Assembly (NCBI RefSeq): GCF_001590985.1
Contig: NZ_BCTX01000006.1
Span: forward strand, 1 to 64,000
Reading direction: 5' to 3'
Origin: Novosphingobium naphthalenivorans NBRC 102051
Lineage (GTDB): Bacteria; Pseudomonadota; Alphaproteobacteria; Sphingomonadales; Sphingomonadaceae
DNA: 64,000 bases
Numbering within the stretch: the first letter of the stretch is position 1; every line of letters starts with the position of its first letter. The position numbers and the translations under genes were made by a program. The notes under the pieces were generated by a model. The model had not been told where the DNA came from and made no database searches. It was given only the letters and a program-made list of their open reading frames with translations. Below, one piece after another: positions 44,922-52,009 of this stretch.

Positions 44922-45974
44922 ATGGCCGATACTGTGCGTGATCTTGCACAACGCCTTGGGCAGCAAGCCGAGGCCGTGTGCCGCCATTACCTCTCCTCCG
45001 GCCGACGGGAGGGTGGCTATTGGCTTGTGGGCGATGTCCGCAACACGCCTGGCCGCTCGATGTTCGTCCGTCTCAAAGAGTCGGTGAAGGGGCCCGCCGG
45101 CAAATGGATCGACGCCGCCACCAGCGAGCATGGCGACCTGCTCGATGTGATCCGCGAGAGCTGCGGCCTGGTCGACTTCAAGGACGTCGCCAGTGAGGCG
45201 CGTTCCTTCCTCAGTCTGCCGCATCCCGAACCGGAGCCGGATCGTCCCCGATCACGCGCACCCAGCGCCCCGACCGGATCGCCGGAAGCGTCTCGGCGAC
45301 TGTTCTCTATGTCGCAGCCGATTTCTCATACTCTCGTAGAAACGTATCTCCGGAGTCGCGGCATTACGGCTTTGCACGGAACCGGAGCGCTCCGCTTCCA
45401 CCCACGCTGCTACTACCGGCCCGACGACGATAGCCCGACCGAGACCTGGCCGGCGATGATCGCATCCGTCACCGACCTCGCCGGCCATCTGACTGGAGCA
45501 CATCGCACCTGGCTCAATCCGGGTGGCTTCACCGAGGCGACGCTCGGCAAGGCGCCGATCGACACGCCGCGGCGGGCGATGGGCGACCTTCTCGGTCACG
45601 CCGTGCGTTTTGGCGTGGCGGGCGAGGTCATGGCGGCCGGCGAGGGCATCGAGACGATGCTGTCGCTCCGCTGCGTCTTGCCGACCATGCCGATGGTTGC
45701 AGCCCTCTCGGCGGCGCATCTCTCCGCCATCCTGTTCCCGGACACGCTGCGGCGACTCTACATTGCCCGTGACGACGATCCCGCTGGCGACGGCGCGATG
45801 GCGACGTTGATCGACCGGGCGCAGGAGGACGGGATCGAAGCGATCGTGATCTCGCCACGGCTCGGTGACTTCAACGAGGATCTCCGCCTGCTTGGGATCG
45901 ACGCGCTTCGGGCCGCGAGCCGGGTCCAGATCGCGGCGCAGGACGTCGCTCGCTTCATGGAGCTGGCGGCATAG
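44922..45974 (+). CDS. Toprim-domain primase-like protein
   Basis: The 350-residue product has an N-terminal region resembling plasmid/phage primases (VRDLAQRLGQQAEAVCRHYLSSGRREGGYWLVGDV) and a C-terminal Toprim domain with the acidic residue in VMAAGEGIETMLSL and the DxD motif in LYIARDDDPAGDGAM. It has no clear zinc-finger cysteines at the N terminus. It is a standard backbone gene of alphaproteobacterial ICEs and probably supports replication of the transferred strand. It begins just after a terminator. Confidence 0.82.
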   Translation: MADTVRDLAQRLGQQAEAVCRHYLSSGRREGGYWLVGDVRNTPGRSMFVRLKESVKGPAGKWIDAATSEHGDLLDVIRESCGLVDFKDVASEARSFLSLPHPEPEPDRPRSRAPSAPTGSPEASRRLFSMSQPISHTLVETYLRSRGITALHGTGALRFHPRCYYRPDDDSPTETWPAMIASVTDLAGHLTGAHRTWLNPGGFTEATLGKAPIDTPRRAMGDLLGHAVRFGVAGEVMAAGEGIETMLSLRCVLPTMPMVAALSAAHLSAILFPDTLRRLYIARDDDPAGDGAMATLIDRAQEDGIEAIVISPRLGDFNEDLRLLGIDALRAASRVQIAAQDVARFMELAA

Positions 45975-46115
45975 CCGGAACGGGATGAAGGGCGGGTCGG
46001 CACCGTCGTCACCGTAGGGCGGCGGTCATGCTTTCCCTCAGCGTCGGAGAGGACCACGCCCACGGCCTTCTGAGAGGGCGATCGGGCAGCAAGCGGCCCG
46101 GACCGGCAACCTTGT

Positions 46116-46280
46116 GGGCCGACTATTTTCCGTCGGCGGCGGAGCCGCCTTTACATCGCGAGACAAAATAGTCGGCCCCCTTCGGTCCTCCGCCGAGGCT
46201 TCGGCCCTCCGCTGCGCTGCGGGTGCAAGTCCGTTCCGCCCGCCGCCTTCGTCGCCATGAAGGCCGCGATGGGCGCGGCC
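46116..46280 (+). promoter_or_regulatory. Structured mRNA leader before DUF2493 (CGCGAGAC element)
   Basis: A perfect 14-bp stem (GGGCCGACTATTTT at 46116-46129 with its complement at 46165-46178) encloses a GGCGGC-GGA-GCCGCC hairpin and the single-stranded TCGCGAGAC. A second hairpin, GGCCGCG-ATGGG-CGCGGCC (46262-46280), lies 20 bases before the start codon. Both parts recur, with different stem bases, before the DUF736 gene at 49189. Confidence 0.6.
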
Positions 46281-46300
46281 GATCCGACAAGGAAAGCGCG

Positions 46301-47230
46301 ATGACCACCGACCACGACGACGATTTCGAGCCGCACCACACCTCATCCCCAACCGACCAGGTCCTCCACGAACTCCAGCTCTATGGCTACCGTCCCTTCC
46401 AGGACGAGCCCGATCCCAGGCCGCTTCCGGAAGCGCACACCCTCGCCGGCAGCATCTCCGACATCTTCGACGCCCTCGTGGTGGCGCTGGCCGACACCCG
46501 CCTCGAACCCGACCTCGAGAACCTGCTCTGGTCGACGGTGAACGTCTTCCACCGCGCCATCGACCGGATCGAGCGCGAACTCGACGACAACGAACTGGCA
46601 CAGCAGCGTTCGCAACGGGAACAGGACGGCAGCGAGGTCAAATCCGTCGAGCTGGAACGACTGACGGCGGAGGGCCAGACGCTCATCGAACGCCGCAACG
46701 CCTTCGAGCTGATGCGCGACCAGGCCGCCGACCAGTTCGAGCACCACACCCATTCAGCCTGGCGGCCGCGCAACGGGTCAAAGGTCAACCATCGCAACCT
46801 GACCTCGGCGATGATCGACAGCCGCGACTTCCTGGCTGCGAAGAAGCGCGCCGACAACCAGGTGCTCCTGCCAGCGGGACCGAAGGTGGCGCTCACCGGC
46901 GGGCTCGACTTCAACGATCACCGCCTAGTCTGGGCCAAGCTCGACCAGGTCCACGCCAAGCATCCGGACATGGTGCTGCTGCACGGCGGATCGCCGAAGG
47001 GCGCGGAGTTAATCGCCGCCAAATGGGCCGACATTCGCAAGGTGCCGCAGATCGCCTTCAAACCCGATTGGACGAAGCACGCCAAAGCTGCACCGTTCAA
47101 GCGCAACGACACATTGCTGGAGACCCTGCCGATCGGCGTCCTGCACTTCCCTGGCACCGGCATCCAGGACAACCTCGCCGACAAGGCGAAGAAGCTCGGC
47201 ATCCCGGTCTGGAAGTTCGGCGGCGCGTGA
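46301..47230 (+). CDS. DUF2493 domain protein
   Basis: The 309-residue product ends with the DUF2493 (YspA/SLOG-related Rossmann) domain: KVALTGGLDFNDHRLVWAKLDQVHAKHPDMVLLHGGSPKGAELIAAKWADIRKVPQIAFKPDW. SLOG-type domains bind nucleotides or nucleotide-derived ligands. The N-terminal half is charged and helical. This gene is common in the same ICE block as DUF932 and Toprim genes. The ATG at 46301 has an AAGGAAAG ribosome binding site and follows a long structured leader. Confidence 0.8.
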   Translation: MTTDHDDDFEPHHTSSPTDQVLHELQLYGYRPFQDEPDPRPLPEAHTLAGSISDIFDALVVALADTRLEPDLENLLWSTVNVFHRAIDRIERELDDNELAQQRSQREQDGSEVKSVELERLTAEGQTLIERRNAFELMRDQAADQFEHHTHSAWRPRNGSKVNHRNLTSAMIDSRDFLAAKKRADNQVLLPAGPKVALTGGLDFNDHRLVWAKLDQVHAKHPDMVLLHGGSPKGAELIAAKWADIRKVPQIAFKPDWTKHAKAAPFKRNDTLLETLPIGVLHFPGTGIQDNLADKAKKLGIPVWKFGGA

Positions 47231-47245
47231 GCGCCGCCTTTTCTC
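47219..47245 (+). terminator. Rho-independent terminator overlapping the DUF2493 stop
   Basis: GGCGGCGC-GTGA-GCGCCGCC followed by TTTTCTC is a perfect 8-bp hairpin whose loop contains the TGA stop codon of the DUF2493 gene. A 14-base palindrome, TCAATACGTATTGA, follows at 47244-47257. Confidence 0.75.
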
Positions 47246-47303
47246 AATACGTATTGACGTCGAACCGCAAAGGCGGATCACCGGCTTTCCGCAAGATCGC
47301 CTT

Positions 47304-47531
47304 TCAGTCCGGTTCACCCGTCACCGCGATCCGGGCCGCGCGAGCATAGTGCGCCAACTCCGTATCATTCTCGATCAGGCCGTCGAGCAGCGCCTTCATA
47401 TCGCTCTGATCGGACGCCGATTGAAACGGCCCCGGCTGCCGCTCGATCGCCAGTACCGCAATGGCGAGTGCCTTCTTCACCAGGTGCAGGTCGCGTCCCG
47501 CGAATTCCGCCATGCCGCATGCCTCAACCAT
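47304..47531 (-). CDS. Small conserved-looking hypothetical protein
   Basis: The 75-residue frame (MVEACGMAEFAGRDLHLVKKALAIAVLAIERQPGPFQSASDQSDMKALLDGLI) has a composition and helix pattern of a real protein and no rare stretches. I place the start at an ATG near 47531, since upstream codons give a low-complexity arginine/serine sequence. It converges on the DUF2493 terminator. I do not recognise a family with confidence. Confidence 0.5.
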   Translation of the reverse strand: MVEACGMAEFAGRDLHLVKKALAIAVLAIERQPGPFQSASDQSDMKALLDGLIENDTELAHYARAARIAVTGEPD

Positions 47532-47833
47532 CATGTCGACTCGTAAGCACACCTTAGCCGATCGGCCAGCGCACCGTGAGGACAACGAGGTTCCATGCAT
47601 CGCCCGTGACGGCCTTTGAGTGGCGGCTCCTGCCGGCGGGCGCCACCCCGCGTCTGTCAGCGCTGATCCTTGGTCCGGCCGAGGGCCTGACGCCATCAAC
47701 CCGTAAAGGGTCGGCTTACGCGAAGCGTGCCGCCGCTGCGTCTTCGCCTTCGCGGTGATTGCGGCCCTCGGCCGAACACATCGGGCGCCTGTCGCGCGGG
47801 GATGGTCCCCGCCTCAGCACAGGAGCCGGATCA
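47532..47833. other. Intergenic region between small genes
   Basis: This region holds the upstream side of both the minus-strand small gene and the plus-strand gene at 47834. A CGCGGGGATGGTCCCCG hairpin-forming stretch lies shortly before the second. I see no other gene here. Confidence 0.35.
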
Positions 47834-48001
47834 ATGTCTCAAGCCCTCGCATTCGCTAACGGCTGGAACCTCGCCATCACTCTCATGGTCTGCGTCGTCG
47901 TCTTTCATGCTGACGCTGGCAACTTCGGCGTCATGCTGGCCGCCGAATATGACGGCGATCCCGCCGCCGTCATCCACGAATTCGACCCCTTCCAGCGATG
48001 A
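47834..48001 (+). CDS. Small hypothetical protein
   Basis: The 55-residue frame (MSQALAFANGWNLAITLMVCVVVFHADAGNFGVMLAAEYDGDPAAVIHEFDPFQR) has an AGGAG ribosome binding site before the ATG at 47834. It contains one moderately hydrophobic segment and an acidic C terminus. No family is recognised. It is immediately upstream of a membrane protein gene and may be coexpressed. Confidence 0.5.
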   Translation: MSQALAFANGWNLAITLMVCVVVFHADAGNFGVMLAAEYDGDPAAVIHEFDPFQR

Positions 48002-48149
48002 AGGGGCGCATCCCCACGCAAGCTGGACCGCACAGGGCCAGCGGGATTTCCGCTCCCGCTGGCGCCTGTTTGCGGCTATACTCACGGTCGCGCCGTGGTG
48101 GTGGTGGAAGGCGCGACCGTCAGACCTTTATCTCACGGAGTACACCGCC

Positions 48150-48590
48150 ATGATCATCTTCGGACCACTCCTCGTCATCGTCGGCGTCGGCTTTATCTGC
48201 TGGCTGCTGTTCACCCTCGCTGTCTTTGCGCTGCCGTTTTTCGCCGGTCTGACGATCGGCATCTGGGCCTTTCACACGGGGGCCGGCGTGCTCGGCGGCA
48301 TTGCCGTTGGTCTTGTAGCCGGCGGCGTCACCTTTGGCCTTGGCCAACTTGCGCTCGCCGTTGTGCCATGGGCGTGGGCTCGGCTCCTGATCATCCTTCT
48401 CTATGTCGCGCCCGCCACCGTCGCTGGCTACAGCGCCACGCATGGAATCGCCCAGATGGCGATGCCTTCACCCACTTGGCAGACGATCTTCGCCGTCATC
48501 GGCGCGGTCGCTGTCAGCGTCACGGCGTTCGTCCGCTTCATCGGAATGGCCGCGCCCGGACCAGCCGGACAGGGCTTGGCGCGGGGCTGA
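48150..48590 (+). CDS. Small multi-span membrane protein
   Basis: The 146-residue product contains four to five hydrophobic segments (MIIFGPLLVIVGVGFICWLLFTLAVFAL and so on) with glycine-rich packing. The ATG at 48150 has a GGAG ribosome binding site eight bases upstream. The same frame continues upstream to about 48000 with protein-like sequence (RFRSRWRLFAAILTVAPWWWWKARPSDLYLTEY, roughly), including a possible extra membrane span, but no in-frame start codon is available there. The true N terminus, or a past frameshift, therefore remains open. Function unknown. Confidence 0.55.
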   Translation: MIIFGPLLVIVGVGFICWLLFTLAVFALPFFAGLTIGIWAFHTGAGVLGGIAVGLVAGGVTFGLGQLALAVVPWAWARLLIILLYVAPATVAGYSATHGIAQMAMPSPTWQTIFAVIGAVAVSVTAFVRFIGMAAPGPAGQGLARG

Positions 48591-49025
48591 CACCGTCACG
48601 TCGACGGCGCGGAGCGGGGCTGGATCAAGCGTTCCGTATGCCCGCCGTCCTCGTCGTCGAACACGGCGTGAGGGCGGTCTCGCGTCGATGCTCCCCCGAT
48701 CATCGCAGAGCCCCAGGCGTCGCGGCGGGTCGTTGAGGCACACGGCCGAGGTGGCGAGGTTTCACCGATACGGCCAACAAAGAGCGTGAAGGAGGCGTGC
48801 AGCCGGAGCATGGTCTCCGAAGCAGGAGATCCGTTGGTGGCCAGGACAGGTCCCGCATCGCCGTCGAATATACTGGCCGGTCTCCACGGCGGCTCGAAAG
48901 TCGCCACGTTCTCCTTGATGTCAGCTCTGTCAGGCCGAGCGCACCGAACGGCCTCTTCGATGGATTGATCTGGCCGAAGGCCGGCTAAAGCCTCGACCGC
49001 CTATGGCGCAACAGCGGCGTCAAAA
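48591..49025. other. Long region without a clear gene
   Basis: About 430 bases separate the membrane protein gene from the leader of the DUF736 gene. Open frames occur on both strands but are arginine/serine-rich shadows without ribosome binding sites. I see no tRNA, repeat or terminator that can be defended. Confidence 0.4.
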
Positions 49026-49168
49026 CTTTCTTCCCCTGCCGGCTGCGCCGTCATTCCTCGCGAGACAAGAAAGCCCCTCCTTTGCTGTCGAGCCCCTTCG
49101 GGGTGCGCCGTCGATCGCCTCCGGCCCTTCGATCACCATCGAGGCCGCAATGGTGCGGGCTCGGAAAC
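49026..49168 (+). promoter_or_regulatory. Structured mRNA leader before DUF736 (CGCGAGAC element)
   Basis: The outer stem CTTTCTT/AAGAAAG (49026-49032 with 49067-49073) encloses a CGGC-TGC-GCCG hairpin and the same TCGCGAGACAA strand seen before DUF2493. Downstream, GCCGCA-ATGG-TGCGGGC (about 49144-49160) corresponds to the ATGG-loop hairpin of the other leader. Stem bases differ while loops are conserved. Confidence 0.6.
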
Positions 49169-49188
49169 AGAGATCAAGGAGAACTACC

Positions 49189-49512
49189 ATGGCGACCATC
49201 GGCACCTTCAAGAAGTCCGGCAACGAATTCACCGGCGAAATCGTCACCCTCTCGGTCCAGGCCAAGAACGTCCGGATCGTCCCCGAAACCACCCGCTCCG
49301 GCGACAACAGCCCCAGCCATCGCGTCTATGTCGGCCGGGTCGAGATCGGCGCCGCCTGGTCCAAGCGCTCCAACGAGGGCCGCGACTATCTGGGCCTCAA
49401 GCTCGACGATCCGAGCTTCACCGCCCCGATCTTCGCCAACCTCTTCGACGACGAAGAGGGCGAGGGCTACAGCCTGATCTGGTCCCGCCCCAACGGCCGC
49501 CGGAGCGACTGA
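49189..49512 (+). CDS. DUF736 family protein (first copy)
   Basis: The 107-residue product is a DUF736 protein (MATIGTFKKSGNEFTGEIVTLSVQAKNVRIVPETTRSGDNSPSHRVYVGRVEIGAAW), a small family found almost only on alphaproteobacterial conjugative elements. The ATG at 49189 has an AAGGAG ribosome binding site. A second DUF736 gene occurs at 55104 in the transfer operon. Function unknown. An inverted repeat (ATGCCCCG and CGGGGCAT, 49524-49556) follows and may end transcription. Confidence 0.85.
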   Translation: MATIGTFKKSGNEFTGEIVTLSVQAKNVRIVPETTRSGDNSPSHRVYVGRVEIGAAWSKRSNEGRDYLGLKLDDPSFTAPIFANLFDDEEGEGYSLIWSRPNGRRSD

Positions 49513-49602
49513 CCCCGCCTCCAATGCCCCGTCCGGCTGGTCCGGGCGGGGCATCGCCTTGTGCCCCAAAGGCGACCCGCCAACCTTGAACGGGCGGAAT
49601 AC

Positions 49603-49616
49603 CTAGTTTACTAGGT
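49603..49616. promoter_or_regulatory. Operator-like palindrome before the first XRE gene
   Basis: CCTAGTTTACTAGG is a 14-base inverted repeat, 34 bases before the XRE start. TAGGTGGCA is repeated twice nearby. It is a plausible autoregulatory site for the adjacent XRE protein. Confidence 0.45.
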
Positions 49617-49650
49617 GGCAGTATATTAGGTGGCACGGCGATCTCACCGC

Positions 49651-49863
49651 ATGAGCTTGCGGGAGATCGTCGCCACGAATCTGCGAAGACTGAGACATGC
49701 CAAAAGCATGTCACAGGAGGAGCTTGCCGATCGTGCTGGCATCAATCGCAACTATGTTGGCATGCTGGAGCGCGAACAGCACTCCGCGACCGTCGACATG
49801 CTGGAGAAGCTCGCCGAGGTCCTTGAAGCGGACCCTGTCGAATTCTTCCGGCGCGAGACGTGA
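49651..49863 (+). CDS. XRE-family HTH regulator (first)
   Basis: The 70-residue protein is little more than an XRE helix-turn-helix domain (REIVATNLRRLRHAKSMSQEELADRAGINRNYVGMLEREQHSATVDMLEKLAEVLEADPVEFF). I use the ATG at 49651; a GTG at 49630 in the same frame is possible but lies in the operator region. It is clearly paralogous to the minus-strand XRE protein that follows. It probably controls ICE gene expression. Confidence 0.8.
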   Translation: MSLREIVATNLRRLRHAKSMSQEELADRAGINRNYVGMLEREQHSATVDMLEKLAEVLEADPVEFFRRET

Positions 49864-49882
49864 ACCGCAGTCGTCACAGAAA

Positions 49883-50128
49883 CTAAGGCTCGACTGCCGC
49901 CCTTTTTCGAGCCTTCACGGGCACGGCGCGGACCAGTTCAGTCGCTTCCACCTCCAGCGCCTCCGCGATCCGGCCGAGCACCGTCACGCTCGCCGAGACA
50001 TCGGCGCGTTCGATCCCTCCGACGTACCGGGCGCTCAACCCAGCACTCTCGGCCAATTCCTCCTGCGTCATCTTTTTCGCATGACGCAACCGACGCAGAT
50101 TGACCGCCATGACCTCCTTGAGATCCAT
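49883..50128 (-). CDS. XRE-family HTH regulator (QseC-like)
   Basis: The 81-residue XRE protein (MDLKEVMAVNLRRLRHAKKMTQEELAESAGLSARYVGGIERADVSASVTVLGRIAEALEVEATELV) is divergent from the DUF2285 gene at 50356. In ICEMlSymR7A the XRE protein QseC lies divergent from qseM and binds paired operators between them. The same geometry and two tandem palindromes are present here. The name is by analogy with that arrangement, not by sequence comparison. Confidence 0.75.
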   Translation of the reverse strand: MDLKEVMAVNLRRLRHAKKMTQEELAESAGLSARYVGGIERADVSASVTVLGRIAEALEVEATELVRAVPVKARKRAAVEP

Positions 50129-50149
50129 GGCGATGATGGAGCCGATATA

Positions 50150-50178
50150 GGAACTATCGTTCCAGGAATGATCGTTCC
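50150..50178. promoter_or_regulatory. Two tandem operator palindromes
   Basis: GGAACTATCGTTCC (50150-50163) and GGAATGATCGTTCC (50165-50178) are near-identical 14-base inverted repeats one base apart, 21 bases upstream of the minus-strand XRE start. Such a pair would bind two dimers cooperatively and could switch between the XRE gene and the divergent QseM-like gene. Confidence 0.7.
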
Positions 50179-50355
50179 GATTCGTACATGGCTTTGCTAT
50201 TCATCGACGCTGCGGAGGGCTCAGTTTGCCATTTCCGAGCGCAACGTGATGCGCCCCATGCATCGCGGCGTAAGTATTCGCGGCGCAAATCTTGCAAAAA
50301 TTCGCGGTAAATGAATGGCTAACACATTGCTTTGATCTCTAGGGGGTAGATCGCA

Positions 50356-50619
50356 ATGACTCAGGCGCCTTTCCAGGACCGGCCGCCGCTCACCGACCGC
50401 TTAAACGCCTATGACGAGCAACATCTGGCGGTCTATCTTCGATTGCTCATGGCCGACGAAGAGGGCGCTGACTGGCGCGAAGTCGTCCAGGTGATCTTCG
50501 GCCTCAATCCGGCCCAGGAACCCGCCCGTGCCAAAACGGTTCATGACAGCCATCTGGCGCGGGCCCGCTGGATGACTGAGACGGGCTATCGGCACTTGCT
50601 TGAACCCCGGATGCAGTGA
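50356..50619 (+). CDS. Stand-alone DUF2285 protein (QseM-like antiactivator)
   Basis: The 87-residue protein is a single DUF2285 domain (DRLNAYDEQHLAVYLRLLMADEEGADWREVVQVIFGLNPAQEPARAKTVHDSHLARARWMTETGYRHLLEP). In ICEMlSymR7A the DUF2285 protein QseM blocks the excision activator FseA and the quorum regulator TraR. Here the putative FseA-like gene pair begins 125 bases downstream and a QseC-like gene lies divergent, so the same antiactivator role is a fair inference. No traR is seen in the window. Confidence 0.78.
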   Translation: MTQAPFQDRPPLTDRLNAYDEQHLAVYLRLLMADEEGADWREVVQVIFGLNPAQEPARAKTVHDSHLARARWMTETGYRHLLEPRMQ

Positions 50620-50743
50620 ACCAACACCCCCCACTCCCACGGCTCGCAGCCACACGCGATGCAACCTTAAGGACTACTTTTGCCGGCGAATTTTCCGGAT
50701 CGTGGCGACCCTCCTTGAGAGAGGACAAACGAGAGGAAACGCC

Positions 50744-51530
50744 ATGCCCACGGAGTATTGGCGCTCGCCGGAGACGATTGATCGCCTGAACCGCCTCGAA
50801 CGTCCCGGCTTTGCCGCCGAATTTCTGCGTCGCAACCCTGATTACCGCCGCGATTTCGTCCGCACCCAGCGCCAGATCGCGCGCGCTTCCGTCGACGCCG
50901 AGACTGCCCGCGTCAGTCTCGCTCGGCGATGGGGGTTGCGCTTTCGCCCATGACCCCGCGTCTCCAGTCGGACTCGAACCCGTCATGTGGCTGCCGGAAG
51001 TTTCGCCGGCCACGCTGATCCTGGAACCGGCGCCAACCGGGTTCGAGGCCGCTTCATCCCTCGATCCCAGCGCCTTCGGTCCGGCGCTCGTCGAGCGCGC
51101 TGACGCCGATGGACGTGAACTGGTGATCGTCGACGGCTCGGACGAACTCCATATCCGTTTGCAAGACGACCAAGCCACGCGACGGCCGGCCGTGCTTCTG
51201 CCGCTCGACAGTATGTTCGAGCTTCGGCTCGACGTCGCGCTACGCTTCGCCCGCCGACTCGGCGGCCAGCGCATCAACTTTCTCCCGACCGCCCTGCGGC
51301 TCACGTCTTTCCAGAAACGGCGACTGATTCAACTCCTCCACGCCTTCGACGTTCACGATGCCGGCGGTGGCCCGCGCGACATCGCGGCGGAAGTACTCAG
51401 CTCCGACCACGCCCAGCTTCCCTCTGTCGAGTGGAAGGATTCCCACGCGCGGCGCAAAGCCAACCGCCTGATCCACGATTCGATCGCCCTAGTCGAAAGG
51501 GGCTATCTGAAGCTCCTGCGCGGTCTCTGA
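50744..51530 (+). CDS. FseA-like DUF6499-DUF2285 activator encoded across a +1 frameshift
   Basis: A first frame (50744-50953, ATG with GAGAGGAAAC ribosome binding site) encodes a 69-residue DUF6499 domain ending LARRWGLRFRP then TGA. The +1 frame continues without a break (FAHDPASPVGLEPVMWLPEVSPATLIL and so on to 51530) as a DUF2285 domain ending RKANRLIHDSIALVERGYLKLLRGL. Skipping one base near CGC-CCA-TGA (50945-50953) gives the joined sequence RFRHDPASPVGLEP. The excision activator FseA of ICEMlSymR7A is made by programmed +1 frameshifting between separate DUF6499 and DUF2285 frames, so this is probably programmed. A disabling point insertion or independent starts (for example ATG 50984) are alternatives. 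Confidence 0.72.
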
Positions 51531-51743
51531 CGCGCGCCTCCATCCATTTCCACGCATTGCTATCACCACACCGGCCATGAGCCACTGGCGTCGTCCGCGA
51601 CGTTTCCGTTCGCCCCGTCGCAAACGGGGGGACACACGCCAACGAAAATATTCGTCCACCCCCAACGCCTGAACTCTCCGCCACCGTCACCCCGACATGC
51701 CGCGACTTGGCCGCGGCGCTTCGAGGCAAGACGGAGGCACATC

Positions 51744-51995
51744 ATGCCCGACAGGGCCGCGCAACTCGCCACGCGTTACGTCCGCACACATGAAGCGGCG
51801 CGCATCCTCGGCATCTCGCCGCGGACGCTGGAGAAATACCGCTGCCACGGTAGCGGCCCGACCTTCCGCAAGCTCGGCGGGCGTGTCGTCTACGCGATCG
51901 ACGACCTCGAAGCTTGGGCCGACCAGGCCGCGTGCAGCTCGACATCCGATCCCCGATACGTCGAGGCCCGCGCCGCCGGCCACGCGCATCGCTGA
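51744..51995 (+). CDS. Small winged-HTH protein, excisionase/AlpA-like
   Basis: The 83-residue product contains an HTH_17 domain (YVRTHEAARILGISPRTLEKYRCHGSGPTFRKLGGRVVYAIDDLEAWADQA), the fold of excisionases and AlpA regulators. It lies between the FseA-like gene and repA. In ICEMlSymR7A the activator FseA turns on the excisionase gene rdfS. This protein may be the recombination directionality factor, or a regulator of repA. The ATG at 51744 has a GGAGG-like sequence 8 bases upstream. Confidence 0.78.
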   Translation: MPDRAAQLATRYVRTHEAARILGISPRTLEKYRCHGSGPTFRKLGGRVVYAIDDLEAWADQAACSSTSDPRYVEARAAGHAHR

Positions 51996-52009
51996 AGCGG
52001 CGCTCGTCG

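Noticed and set aside
50984..51530. Separate DUF2285 gene starting at ATG 50984
   Set aside because: No ribosome binding site precedes it and domain-like sequence continues upstream into the frameshift point; the fused reading is preferred though not proven.
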